DNA of 64,000 nt, taken from Methanospirillum stamsii (GTDB taxonomy: Archaea > Halobacteriota > Methanomicrobia > Methanomicrobiales > Methanospirillaceae). The DNA lies in assembly GCF_046244385.1 (NCBI RefSeq), contig NZ_CP176366.1:930001-994000 (forward strand), given 5' to 3'. Both the position numbers and the translations under genes were made by a program. The notes beneath the pieces were generated by a model. That model did not search any database and was not told where the DNA came from. It saw only the letters and a program-made list of their open reading frames with translations. Position 1 is the first letter of the stretch, and each line of letters opens with the position of its first letter. This document shows, piece after piece, positions 23,054 through 31,666 of this stretch.

Positions 23054-25636
23054 TTAGTTCCGGCGCATTACAAGGAATGCGACTGCACCAAGACCTGCAA
23101 GAGCTACCAGTGCTCCAAATCCTGGGGACTGCTGGGTCGGCTCAGGGGTTGGTGGGACGGTAGTTGGTTCCGGAGTTGGTGGAACGGTGGTCGGCTCTGG
23201 AGTTGGCTCTGGAGTTGCTTCCGGAGTCTGTTCTACAGTGGGTGCAACGGTCGGAATTGCTCCTGCTTCAACAACGTTGAAGAGTGCAGTCTCGACTACA
23301 TCGGTGGTAACACCGTTGACACGGACAATGTACTCATCCGGCTTGAAGGTGCTTGCATCGACATTGAATGCCCACTTGTTCAGACCGTCAGTGCCCTGCT
23401 GGACCTTGACAGTTCCGGTTGCACCGCTGAACTCACCACTCTGTGACTTGTCGGTTGGCTTGAATGAGGATGAAGTTACCTCGACAAGCAGATCGTTGTC
23501 GTCATACATGAGGTTGGTGGTTCCGCTGATCTCGAATTTGGATCCTACAGACTGCTCACCGATCGGGTTGATGGTGACCTTTGGCTCCTCAACGAGGAAC
23601 TGCAGCTTAGTGTAGGTATCGTCGACCATTGCAGAGTTGATTGCCTGCACAAGTGCCTCTGCTGCGTCAGTTCCCTGAAGGGCACCTGAACCGCCAAGCT
23701 TGAATACCTGGGAGTTCCGGGTAGGGTAGGAACCATAGACGTACTGTGGCTCGAGTGGGTTGTCAGGATAGACATCAAACTCGTTGTTGTACATCGGGTG
23801 CTGGATAACTACGAAGTACTGTCCTGCATAAAGATTTGCAGTATCTGCACTCTTGAGTTCGTGCTCGAATGACATGTCATCGTTAACGGACTCAGTTGCG
23901 TAGAGAACTTTGTTCTTTCCAAGAATCCAGATTGCGATACCTGCAGATGGGTCGCCTTCTGCTGTACCACGGAGGTACATCTTGTCACCCTTTGCAACAA
24001 CACTTGCAGATGCAGTTGCCTGGATGTATGGTTTCTTGATTACGAGGGATACGGTGTCATACTGTGCATCAGCCAGGTGAGACTTGTCACGTGGAGCGCT
24101 TACAGCGTATACGGTATAGGTTCCTGCGTCAATCTCAAGGTTGGCGGTCTGCCACTTGAATTCGTAGTTGTCATCGTCCTGGACATCAGCCTGGTCAAAG
24201 GATGCTGCCTGGTCGTTGTTGACTTCCTTACGTGGAGATTTCAGCATGCCTCCATTGGTTGGGAGGTTTGGACCTGTTATGAAGAGATAGGTAAGATCAG
24301 TCTCGGAGTTGGTACCGGAGAGTTTGACTTCCTCACCAAGGTAGTAGCTCTGGTCACCAGATGCGACGATGGTTACATCGCCCTTCTCTACCTTGACATC
24401 GACCTCATCAGACTTGTACTGGCTGCCGGACTTGCGTTCGACACGGATAGTGTACTTCTTGTCTTTGGTGTCTTTGGAACTCTTCCACTCTACGGTTCTG
24501 GTACCACTGGAATTAAGTTTTACAAGTGCGTAGAACTTGGTTCCGTGATAATCGGGATCGTCGGGGACATCTTGCTTAATGCTCTTTCCTGCTCCGCCTT
24601 CATACTGGTACTTACCGATTTCGTATGGACCTGCGGCTGCGTCCTGCTTGACGTCAACCTGGGCATCGAGGATCATCGGGGGCTGGTCATCAGGCTGGCC
24701 GGTCATTGAACCGGTTCCCTTTGCCCAGACATAGTACTCAGCATTCGGAACACCAGTGATGGTTACAGAGAAGGGGTTGCCACGGACTACTGTGTCCTTG
24801 TTGGCTTCGATCTTCACCTGGTCGGTGGCGATCTGAACACTCTTTACTGCAGAGATAGTCTTACCGGTATAATCAGAACCATCAGGTGCGGTATACTGAT
24901 CCTTCATGCTGTTGGCATTACACTCTGCCCAGACTGTGTAGGTACCAGCCTTGTACATACGGTTACCGTATTTGTCTTCGGCTGCAGTGTACCAACCATC
25001 GTTGGTTGCTGGTTCAGTGTGCTTGTTATCCGGACTTACCCAGTACCAGAGTTGCTGGTTAACAGAAAGCTGGGTAAGCGCAATTTCCTTACCGTTGTTT
25101 CCAACGAGAGTGGTATAGACACCACCATCTGCACTCTTTACTTTGATCTTGAAAGGTGCATCTGCAGGCTGGTAACCCGGACGGGTGATGATGCTCTGCA
25201 TGTTGGTCTCAACGACAAAGTTTCCGTAGTTACCTACCGGAATTGCCTTGCCGGTTACATCTTCATCAACAGATCCGTCCCAGATTTTAAGGTTCAGGGA
25301 GGGTTCCTTGATATTAAAGGCAAGCTGGCCTTTTATGCTTCCATTCCACTGATACCAGTTGCCGGTCTTCCCGACGAAGATATCAGGTGAAACGTAAAAT
25401 GACTGTGCATTGGTTACCTGCTGGATATCTGCAGGCTGCTCAGTCTCTGTGTTGGTACCTGGCTGCCACCATGCAATCTGGCTGGAACCGCCAACAGCTG
25501 CAGAAACATCAAGACTCTTTTCTCCAAGGAAGACTTCTCCTCCTGCAGGAATCTTGTTGATTGCTGCAGATGCCGGGAATGCCACAATTGCAAGTGCAAC
25601 GAGCACCATCATGACAACTGCTAATTTTGCGTTCAT
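23054..25636 (-). CDS. Surface-layer-type protein with DUF3821-like N-terminus and PGF-CTERM anchor
   Basis: An 860-residue exported protein. The signal peptide is MNAKLAVVMMVLVALAIVAF followed by an ASA cleavage region. The mature start INKIPAGGEVFLGEKSLDVS resembles DUF3821 proteins of Methanomicrobiales. Multiple beta-rich modules follow, then a Pro/Thr/Glu linker and the sorting signal PGFGALVALAGLGAVAFLV with basic end MRRN. PGF-CTERM signals are processed by archaeosortase A with lipid attachment. The ATG is chosen for GGAGGA 7 bases upstream and the signal peptide; the frame is open 28 codons further. It is probably abundant, to judge by the promoter and codon regularity. Confidence 0.88.
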   Translation of the reverse strand: MNAKLAVVMMVLVALAIVAFPASAAINKIPAGGEVFLGEKSLDVSAAVGGSSQIAWWQPGTNTETEQPADIQQVTNAQSFYVSPDIFVGKTGNWYQWNGSIKGQLAFNIKEPSLNLKIWDGSVDEDVTGKAIPVGNYGNFVVETNMQSIITRPGYQPADAPFKIKVKSADGGVYTTLVGNNGKEIALTQLSVNQQLWYWVSPDNKHTEPATNDGWYTAAEDKYGNRMYKAGTYTVWAECNANSMKDQYTAPDGSDYTGKTISAVKSVQIATDQVKIEANKDTVVRGNPFSVTITGVPNAEYYVWAKGTGSMTGQPDDQPPMILDAQVDVKQDAAAGPYEIGKYQYEGGAGKSIKQDVPDDPDYHGTKFYALVKLNSSGTRTVEWKSSKDTKDKKYTIRVERKSGSQYKSDEVDVKVEKGDVTIVASGDQSYYLGEEVKLSGTNSETDLTYLFITGPNLPTNGGMLKSPRKEVNNDQAASFDQADVQDDDNYEFKWQTANLEIDAGTYTVYAVSAPRDKSHLADAQYDTVSLVIKKPYIQATASASVVAKGDKMYLRGTAEGDPSAGIAIWILGKNKVLYATESVNDDMSFEHELKSADTANLYAGQYFVVIQHPMYNNEFDVYPDNPLEPQYVYGSYPTRNSQVFKLGGSGALQGTDAAEALVQAINSAMVDDTYTKLQFLVEEPKVTINPIGEQSVGSKFEISGTTNLMYDDNDLLVEVTSSSFKPTDKSQSGEFSGATGTVKVQQGTDGLNKWAFNVDASTFKPDEYIVRVNGVTTDVVETALFNVVEAGAIPTVAPTVEQTPEATPEPTPEPTTVPPTPEPTTVPPTPEPTQQSPGFGALVALAGLGAVAFLVMRRN
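23127..23250 (-). repeat. Degenerate tandem repeat coding for the Pro-Thr-Glu linker
   Basis: Units encoding PTPEPTTVP occur twice in tandem, next to further PEATPEP and PEPT units. The DNA shows corresponding near-repeats of GGAGTTGG-type sequence. Such linkers are usually glycosylated cell-wall-spanning stalks in archaeal surface proteins; glycosylation itself is inference. Repeat number could vary between strains. Confidence 0.7.
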
Positions 25637-25642
25637 TACATG

Positions 25643-25775
25643 TCCTCCGAACAAACGTTCGTTCGCATTCATCCGCCGATCAGTCATTGTTATTGGTGAC
25701 TGTTCACCGGAGGTATGCACATACTCCGAGAAATCGAAGTATGAATAGATATTTGTGAAGAGCCTTTTATATCCT
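25643..25775 (-). promoter_or_regulatory. Promoter and structured leader of the surface-layer gene
   Basis: On the minus strand a TATA element GATATAAAA (25765-25773) predicts a start near 25742 and a leader of about 105 bases. The leader can form the hairpin CAGTCA/TGACTG (25697-25702 with 25681-25686). Beside the ribosome-binding site it contains the near-perfect 18-base palindrome at 25648-25665, which touches the GGAGGA at 25643-25648. A long structured leader on a major surface-protein mRNA may affect stability or translation; this is not shown directly. Confidence 0.5.
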
Positions 25776-25998
25776 TTTTGGTATTACTCAAAAAAAAATG
25801 AAAAAAATGTGTGCTCAATTTTGGATTATCCCAAAATTTCATGAGAATTTCAGATCTTCTCTTAACAGCTGTGGCAGACCAAAGATTCAGATCTGAATCT
25901 GGAGACCTTTTTCGCGCATTTACATTCCTGATACTCATACAGCCAGGGAAGACGGCAAAACATTTATCTGCAAAGTAAGGTAACATATAGAGGCTCGC

Positions 25999-26071
25999 AG
26001 CCCGATAGTGTAGAGGTCAATCATACAAGGCTCTGGACCTTGTGACAGCAGTTCGAATCTGCTTCGGGCTA
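25999..26071 (+). tRNA. tRNA-Gln (anticodon CTG)
   Basis: Acceptor AGCCCGA/TCGGGCT, anticodon stem CAAGG/CCTTG with loop CTCTGGA (anticodon CTG), T arm AGCAG-TTCGAAT-CTGCT, discriminator A, no encoded CCA. The convergent fibrillarin gene ends at the very next base. Confidence 0.94.
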
Positions 26072-26710
26072 TTATTTTTCATAATTCTTTTTTGAAGAGT
26101 ATATGCCAATTATGCCTACGTGACCAGTGTGATAGGTTCCAATTTCTATCACCTCGATATTGCCTACTCCTGCATCTAAAAGTAAACTGCAAACATTTTC
26201 GATAAGTTCATTCTTCTCCTTCTGGACCCCCATAGATAACATTTTCAAAAAGAGGATTAACAATCCTCCATTTTTAAGCATGAAGAGATTTTTAATCGCT
26301 ATTTCAGCCTGGTCCCGTTGTGCAATATCCTGGATCAAAACATCCACCACTTCAACAAAAGGAGTATACCGCTCCGGATATCTGGCATCCTGAAAAAATG
26401 GAATAATATTAGATCGCTGGTTCGCGAGACGGACAAGATTTCGAACCGGACGATATGCAAACTCGATAGCATATACCACTTCAGCATAATCGGCTACAAA
26501 TGATACCGTTGTACCGGCTGCAGCCCCAAGATAGAGCACCCGTGTATTATCAAGGGGCGGTTCAAAACCAAGGTGACAAAGAGCAGCAACTTTACTCCGC
26601 TTCGGCTCCCAAACACGTTTTCCATTATAAACCCGATCTCCTGGTAATATCCGTCCAGGAGATAGAAGATTACCATCCTGCCAGATTAGGTTTCCTTTCC
26701 GGCCCTGCAT
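26072..26710 (-). CDS. flpA: Fibrillarin-like rRNA/tRNA 2'-O-methyltransferase
   Basis: The catalytic subunit of box C/D ribonucleoproteins, methylating rRNA and tRNA riboses at guide-RNA-specified sites. The 212-residue protein has WEPKRSKVAALCHLGFEPPL, the SAM-binding motif VLYLGAAAGTTVSFVADYAE and the acidic motif VVDVLIQDIAQRDQAEIAIK. The start lies inside the 3' end of nop5 (25-base overlap), so the two subunits are coupled. The C-terminus is slightly divergent (TGHVGIIGIYSS). Confidence 0.95.
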   Translation of the reverse strand: MQGRKGNLIWQDGNLLSPGRILPGDRVYNGKRVWEPKRSKVAALCHLGFEPPLDNTRVLYLGAAAGTTVSFVADYAEVVYAIEFAYRPVRNLVRLANQRSNIIPFFQDARYPERYTPFVEVVDVLIQDIAQRDQAEIAIKNLFMLKNGGLLILFLKMLSMGVQKEKNELIENVCSLLLDAGVGNIEVIEIGTYHTGHVGIIGIYSSKKNYEK

Positions 26711-27567
26711 ATCCGCTCACCTGCTTTTTTAATGAAAATTTCATCCGAAACACCACGGTAAAGATCAATTTTTGCTGCAATTCCCAGTTGACAGGCTACA
26801 ACCCTGCTGACACGTCCTCTGAATCTTCTTTTTGCATGACGAATTCCCTTATATTGATATATAATTCCATGTTTCGGAGGGTTTGTACCAGCAGTCAGAT
26901 GGACAAAAAGAGAAGATCCTGCCCCAAAAACCTGGAGAGAGGATGCAGGCATGCTTGCAAGATGCTGTTTACTCCCTGCTTTTGCAAGTAACCGGGCTGA
27001 AACAAGAGGGCCACACAGGGCAGACATATTTGGAAGGATTTTTTCTGCCAGCCTGCCGATATCATGGGCCAGAGTAGTTCTTGTTTCCTGGAGCCTTTGG
27101 AGATCTTTTGCCATCCGGTTAAGCGGATCTTCAGTAGTTTTCGTGAGTGTGTCTATCAGAGACCTGATATTTCTCTGGTATCCGGCGAGTTCGGCAGGGT
27201 TCAGTGCAATGTAATAATCCTCAATTTTTTCTGACAATTTTGAAAGTGAACGGTCTGCCTCATCAAGAATCCTGACAAGATGAATAAGAGAAGCTTCATC
27301 TTTATCCGAATTATCTGCAAGTTCACGAACAACAAGTCCGATAGAAAGATCCCGAAGAAGCGAAAGATATCCGGCCCGGTCTGCGACAATACCTTCCGCT
27401 ACCGCATCCCGCCAACTTGGATGGAAACTGATACATCCTTCCTCTCTTTTTCTTTGAACATCTGTTATGATTTTTTCAGGGATTCGTGAAACAGAACTCA
27501 TAATTGAACCCTGCTCATCAATGCAAAGATGATACCAGTATTTTTTTTCTAATGTCTTCACATCCAT
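26686..27567 (-). CDS. nop5: Nop5 (Nop56/58-like) box C/D RNP core protein
   Basis: The scaffold protein that links fibrillarin to L7Ae-bound C/D guide RNA. The 293-residue protein has a coiled-coil/helical middle (ALNPAELAGYQRNIRSLIDT) and the NOP domain with NMSALCGPLVSARLLAKAGS, ASSLQVFGAGSSLFVHL and PPKHGIIYQYKGIR. It is shorter than many archaeal Nop5 proteins and lacks a long Lys-rich tail. The ATG giving MDVKTLEKK follows GAGGTGA closely. An in-frame GTG two codons earlier lies within that site. Confidence 0.94.
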   Translation of the reverse strand: MDVKTLEKKYWYHLCIDEQGSIMSSVSRIPEKIITDVQRKREEGCISFHPSWRDAVAEGIVADRAGYLSLLRDLSIGLVVRELADNSDKDEASLIHLVRILDEADRSLSKLSEKIEDYYIALNPAELAGYQRNIRSLIDTLTKTTEDPLNRMAKDLQRLQETRTTLAHDIGRLAEKILPNMSALCGPLVSARLLAKAGSKQHLASMPASSLQVFGAGSSLFVHLTAGTNPPKHGIIYQYKGIRHAKRRFRGRVSRVVACQLGIAAKIDLYRGVSDEIFIKKAGERICRAGKET

Positions 27568-27574
27568 GTTCACC

Positions 27575-28786
27575 TCATAGCCCCATTATTCCGAATGAAT
27601 AGAGAATTACCGGAATTGTAACAACACCCATGCAGGGAATACGGGAAATATCGAGAATTTCAGGTATCATTCCAACAGCTGTTGCAAGGATGAGAATCAC
27701 CAGACCAAAAGGACCGGTCAGAACGCCACAAACAATAACCAGACATATTGCAACAAAAGTATTCAGAGATGAACTATTCAGCCCTGATAACAATTCTGCT
27801 TTTCCTGCACAGAAAATCGTGAGACCATATGCCAGGAGAGCGGAAAATCCAGCGACAAAAAGGAGAAGAAAAACCGGAGGAGTTTCAAATCCGGAGAAAA
27901 CAGCCATAACTCCATTTCTCATCCTGCCAATTGCAATGAAGACTGCAATGCCAATAATACTATTGGCCAATGTTGAAGCCCCGGTAGCTGCCAGGTAATT
28001 TCGTCGCTTATTATCATATGGAATGAACCCGGATACAAGAGTATTTGCCGAAGCGGTGGATAATCCTGGGAGCCATCCAACCACCAGCCCGGCAAAGGTC
28101 CCGGGAATTGCAGATTTGATAACCGAACTTCCTGAAATGATAGTTCCTGAAAAGTGTTGCCTGGGAATAGTGCCTTCAGATGCTGTCAGAAGAAAAGGGA
28201 GACCAAAAAGCCCGGTCAGAAGTGGCATCAGGATGCTACCTGCACCAAGCGTATTCCATAAAAGATATTCAAATCTGAATGAGAAAAGTCCGAGAATACC
28301 TGATACAATACACAGTGCAAATAGCCACCCGGACGCTTCACTGCGCACGATTATCATTCCCATGATTAAAACCAGGATTGAACCGGTCAGCACATCTATT
28401 GAGGGTTGCATGAGAGGAATGAACCATAATGCAGATAACGCCAGGGGGATTGTAAGAATTACCCCCCAGAGACTTCCAAGAGCAGAAATCCGGACCGCTT
28501 CTTCACCTTTTCCATCCATCGTAAGTGAATGAGCAGGAAGAATTGAAAGAGAAGTGCCGTCATCGGGCACTCCCAAAAAGGTTGCAGGTACAATTTCCAG
28601 AAATGAATGGGTAATAAGCGTGGCAATAAGAATTGCTGCCAATCCTTCGGGCCCGAGGAAGGAGAGAATTGCAGGCGAAAACCCAAGCATGAGGGCTGCA
28701 ATCATATTTGCATGAATTCCTGGCGTCAGACCACTGATCATACCACATACTACACCACCGATACTACCGGCCAAAACGTGAAACAT
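27575..28786 (-). CDS. TctA/DUF112-family multi-pass membrane permease
   Basis: A 403-residue integral membrane protein with about 10-12 hydrophobic segments. The Gly/Pro-rich motif GMISGLTPGIHANMIAALML and the region VGWLPGLSTASANTLVSGF correspond to the repeated signature of the TctA permease of tripartite tricarboxylate transporters, in its archaeal version. No TctB or TctC partner is present, so it probably works alone or on another substrate. It precedes nop5 by only seven bases and may be co-transcribed with the box C/D genes; the functional reason is unclear. Confidence 0.78.
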   Translation of the reverse strand: MFHVLAGSIGGVVCGMISGLTPGIHANMIAALMLGFSPAILSFLGPEGLAAILIATLITHSFLEIVPATFLGVPDDGTSLSILPAHSLTMDGKGEEAVRISALGSLWGVILTIPLALSALWFIPLMQPSIDVLTGSILVLIMGMIIVRSEASGWLFALCIVSGILGLFSFRFEYLLWNTLGAGSILMPLLTGLFGLPFLLTASEGTIPRQHFSGTIISGSSVIKSAIPGTFAGLVVGWLPGLSTASANTLVSGFIPYDNKRRNYLAATGASTLANSIIGIAVFIAIGRMRNGVMAVFSGFETPPVFLLLFVAGFSALLAYGLTIFCAGKAELLSGLNSSSLNTFVAICLVIVCGVLTGPFGLVILILATAVGMIPEILDISRIPCMGVVTIPVILYSFGIMGL

Positions 28787-28864
28787 CTGGTTCTCATGGA
28801 TTTAAGTGTATAGAACGCATAAAATATCCGCATCCGTTCTGAAAAATTGGGGCCGGGGGATGAT

Positions 28865-29560
28865 ATGCGGATTGCAATAACACGTCTGAAAGGAAAAGAG
28901 GGAGATGACCAGGCAAGGTGCGCACGAAGAGGCCATGATTGTTTTTCAATATCCCCAATGATTGGAGAGATGAATCATGATACCATTGATCTGTTTATTC
29001 AGGATGTAAAAGACAGAAAATTTAACTGTATTTTCTTTACAAGTGCCCTTCCAGCAGGCCAGCTCGGGCCAATCCTTCAGGATCTCCCTCTCCCCCGGGT
29101 AATTGCAATTGGACCCCAGACTGCAAAAGCACTCCGTGAGTATGGAATCATTTGTGAAGTCCTTCATGAATTTTATTCCCGGGCATTTGTCCCATACCTT
29201 GGCGATTGGATTGTTAACAAAAAGGTAGGAATTCCACGATCTGATGCACCCAACCAAAAACTTCTTGATGGAATCAGGGATGCTGGGGGGTTTCCAATTG
29301 AGTATCAAATTTACTCTCTGATTCCGACTTATGAACTATTGAACCTAAATGGTGCCGAGGCTATCCTTTTTACCAGTGCCTTATCCTTTAAGTCTGCTCT
29401 CTGGAAAAGAAGGGAGGATCTTATTCTGATTGCAATTGGTGATGTGACTGCAGAAGCAATGGAAGAAGCAGGTCTTTCTCCAGATGTAGTTGGAGATGGA
29501 TCACTGGAAGGAACTCTTGATGAACTCAATCTCTTTCTTCTCATGAATCCAGGTGGATAA
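28865..29560 (+). CDS. hemD: Uroporphyrinogen-III synthase
   Basis: It closes and inverts hydroxymethylbilane to uroporphyrinogen III, the precursor of F430, cobalamin and siroheme in methanogens. The 231-residue protein starts MRIAITRLKGKEGDDQARCA and contains NCIFFTSALPAGQLGPILQD and VIAIGPQTAKALREYGI. The second-half motifs are AILFTSALSFKSALWKR and LIAIGDVTAEAMEEAGL. These are the two-domain HemD pattern of poorly conserved sequence with S/T-A-x-x signatures. It overlaps the next gene (cbf5) as TAATG. Confidence 0.87.
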   Translation: MRIAITRLKGKEGDDQARCARRGHDCFSISPMIGEMNHDTIDLFIQDVKDRKFNCIFFTSALPAGQLGPILQDLPLPRVIAIGPQTAKALREYGIICEVLHEFYSRAFVPYLGDWIVNKKVGIPRSDAPNQKLLDGIRDAGGFPIEYQIYSLIPTYELLNLNGAEAILFTSALSFKSALWKRREDLILIAIGDVTAEAMEEAGLSPDVVGDGSLEGTLDELNLFLLMNPGG

Positions 29561-30492
29561 TGGAGACAAAAACATCAGTTTTACAAGACATTTCATCCCA
29601 TCAGGGTTCCGTTATCCTGATAGACAAACCACGTGGACCATCAAGCCACCAGGTTGCTGCATGGGTCAGGGATATGACCGGAGTTTCGTCGGTAGGTCAC
29701 ACAGGAACCCTTGATCCTCCGGTTTCAGGAGTTCTGGTAATCCTGATTGGAAGAGCAGTGCGTCTTACCACTATCCTTCACCAGGATGATAAGGAGTACA
29801 TTGCTCTTCTTCGATTGCAGGGAGATGTTTCGGATGCAGAACTCAAAGAAGTCATTGCACTTTTCACAGGAAGGATTTACCAAAAACCACCGAAAAGAAG
29901 TGCAGTAAAGCGGGCACTTCGAATTAGGGAGATTCAGGATATTGAGCTCCTGTCACGGGAAGGGCGACTTGTTCTGCTCAGGGTCAGGTGTGATTCAGGA
30001 ACATACATCAGATCCCTCTGTCATCACATCGGTTTGGCATGCGGAGTCGGAGGACACATGGCAGAACTCCGGAGAACCAGATCCGGACCGTTCCTTGAGA
30101 AAGATTGTGTCACCCTTCATACTCTGCGTGATGCTGTGGAATTGGCAAGAGCAGGAGATGATGCACCACTACGAAGTATTGTTCGTTCTCCTCTTGAAGC
30201 ACTTGAAGGAATACCCCGTGTGTACATCAAGGAGTCTGCAGCAGATGCAATCTGTCATGGAGCAAGGCTCTCATCCAAAGGAATCATCAGCCATGATAAT
30301 TTCCAGATGGAAGACCAGGTAGCCATCCTTGTTGAAAAAGATCTTATCGCAGTTGGTGATGCTCTGATCAGCAGTTCACGAATTGTACCTGGGGAAAAGG
30401 GTCTTGTTATTGCTCCCCATATTGTGATGCAGGATATCGGAGTCTATCCAAAGGTGTGGAAAACCCATCAGACAAAGAGAGAAAAGTCTTAA
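29560..30492 (+). CDS. cbf5: tRNA/rRNA pseudouridine synthase Cbf5 (TruB family)
   Basis: The catalytic subunit of H/ACA ribonucleoproteins; also acts on tRNA U55. The 310-residue protein has VILIDKPRGPSSHQVAAWVR, the catalytic motif GHTGTLDPPVSG with Asp52, and YIALLRLQGDVSDAELKEVI. A C-terminal PUA domain covers about residues 220-300 (VYIKESAADAICHGARL). It is joined to hemD by overlapping stop and start codons, an unusual pairing of tetrapyrrole and RNA-modification genes. tRNA-Ser follows. Confidence 0.95.
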   Translation: METKTSVLQDISSHQGSVILIDKPRGPSSHQVAAWVRDMTGVSSVGHTGTLDPPVSGVLVILIGRAVRLTTILHQDDKEYIALLRLQGDVSDAELKEVIALFTGRIYQKPPKRSAVKRALRIREIQDIELLSREGRLVLLRVRCDSGTYIRSLCHHIGLACGVGGHMAELRRTRSGPFLEKDCVTLHTLRDAVELARAGDDAPLRSIVRSPLEALEGIPRVYIKESAADAICHGARLSSKGIISHDNFQMEDQVAILVEKDLIAVGDALISSSRIVPGEKGLVIAPHIVMQDIGVYPKVWKTHQTKREKS

Positions 30493-30526
30493 AAGAACTG
30501 ACTGTTAATGTATATAGGCATCTCAT

Positions 30527-30610
30527 GCTGAGGTAGTCTAGTCTGGGAAGGCGCAAGATTGGAAATCTTGTGGGAGCAATCCCTCGGGAGTTCAAATCTC
30601 CCCCTTAGCG
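30527..30610 (+). tRNA. tRNA-Ser (anticodon GGA)
   Basis: A class II tRNA with acceptor GCTGAGG/CCTTAGC, anticodon stem CAAGA/TCTTG and loop TTGGAAA (anticodon GGA). The long variable arm TGGGAGCAATCCCTC is followed by T arm GGGAG-TTCAAAT-CTCCC and discriminator G. A TATA-like TGTATATAGG lies about 20 bases upstream, and a run of eight T residues follows at 30615-30622. Confidence 0.94.
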
Positions 30611-30614
30611 CTCA

Positions 30615-30622
30615 TTTTTTTT
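30615..30622 (+). terminator. T-run terminator after tRNA-Ser
   Basis: Eight consecutive T residues begin four bases after the tRNA discriminator base, a typical archaeal stop signal for a tRNA transcript. Confidence 0.55.
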
Positions 30623-30676
30623 ACACCATCACATAATCTCAATCTGAAAAAAAATAATTCTCCCGAAAAGGGTTGA

Positions 30677-31537
30677 TTATAATTCATAAACAACATGTTC
30701 CTGACCGATTACTGGATCAGGAAATATCCGGATTATCCGTGAGGAAATTTTTTCAACGACCCCATTACGGGACGTTACGGTAAAAAGGGTCCCGGCCGAG
30801 TGATCTGTTCTATTCATTCCTTGTGAATCACCATCCTGGTAATTGGCAATATCAACAATCACCGGGTATTGATCTACGATATGGGTGCTGATGGACTGGA
30901 CATGCCGGTGACCTGCCATCACCAGGGTAGGATAACGTATTAATTCTTTATCGATGTTCTCTCCAAGGAGGGACAAGGAACCATCCGGCTCCATATAATG
31001 GTGGGTTGCAATGATAGTAAACGAATGAGGATACTGATCCATCTTATCCCGTATACTCTGAAATTCATGAGATGCCAATGAAACGATTGAATAATCAATG
31101 CTCACGAGGTTGAAGTCATTGATTGAAGTAACAGAATATGGCTTAGTGTTACCGGTATACTGAGAGAAAAAGGAGTACACAAGACCATATGCAGTATCAT
31201 GGTTTCCGGCGGTTGCATAAACCGGAATAGATGTCTTGTTTATTGCATTACGATATGCATTCCATTCAGTTTCATTATCATATGTGTTAACGAAGTCTCC
31301 AGTGATGATTATCGCAGAGATATTTTGCACTTCTTTTATCGACTCAAGATATGAAAAGGTGTGATTGTAGACTTCAGGATGAAAAGACGCAAGGTTTTGA
31401 GTATCTGAAAGGTGGACAAGTGAATAAACCGACAAACTGTTATTGCCCTCCTTGCTTACATCTGAAATTGTTGGATGTGCCAGCAAAAGAAGAAAAAAGA
31501 TGATGGCAAGGATATTATAGTCTCTTCGGTCACCCAT
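30677..31537 (-). CDS. Exported calcineurin-like metallophosphoesterase
   Basis: A 286-residue protein with an N-terminal hydrophobic signal or anchor (residues 9-23) and the two-metal phosphoesterase motifs: HLSDTQ (in place of the usual DxH), GDFVN (80-84), GNHD (111-114), ATHHYME and GHRHVQ. The first motif lacks the usual His, which may alter one metal site. Several NxT/S sites suggest glycosylation outside the cell. The substrate is unknown. It stands alone between tRNA-Ser and the leu operon. Confidence 0.82.
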   Translation of the reverse strand: MGDRRDYNILAIIFFLLLLAHPTISDVSKEGNNSLSVYSLVHLSDTQNLASFHPEVYNHTFSYLESIKEVQNISAIIITGDFVNTYDNETEWNAYRNAINKTSIPVYATAGNHDTAYGLVYSFFSQYTGNTKPYSVTSINDFNLVSIDYSIVSLASHEFQSIRDKMDQYPHSFTIIATHHYMEPDGSLSLLGENIDKELIRYPTLVMAGHRHVQSISTHIVDQYPVIVDIANYQDGDSQGMNRTDHSAGTLFTVTSRNGVVEKISSRIIRIFPDPVIGQEHVVYEL

Positions 31538-31666
31538 TTTTTTACCAGTATAATTGTTGCAACGTAACTATTTGTTTTCAGGTGAAATGAATGATATATA
31601 TCATCATATAGTTTACAGGTGAAAAAGTGGGTTTTGGTAATTTACACAAGAATACCAAAAAAAGAG

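Noticed and set aside
23127..23250. A mobile or minisatellite repeat.
   Set aside because: The repeats follow the codons of the Pro-Thr-Glu linker of the surface protein and are explained by it.
25690..25986. A 98-codon minus-strand frame in the surface-layer upstream region.
   Set aside because: It covers the TATA element and leader of the surface-layer gene and shows no domain; no start support.
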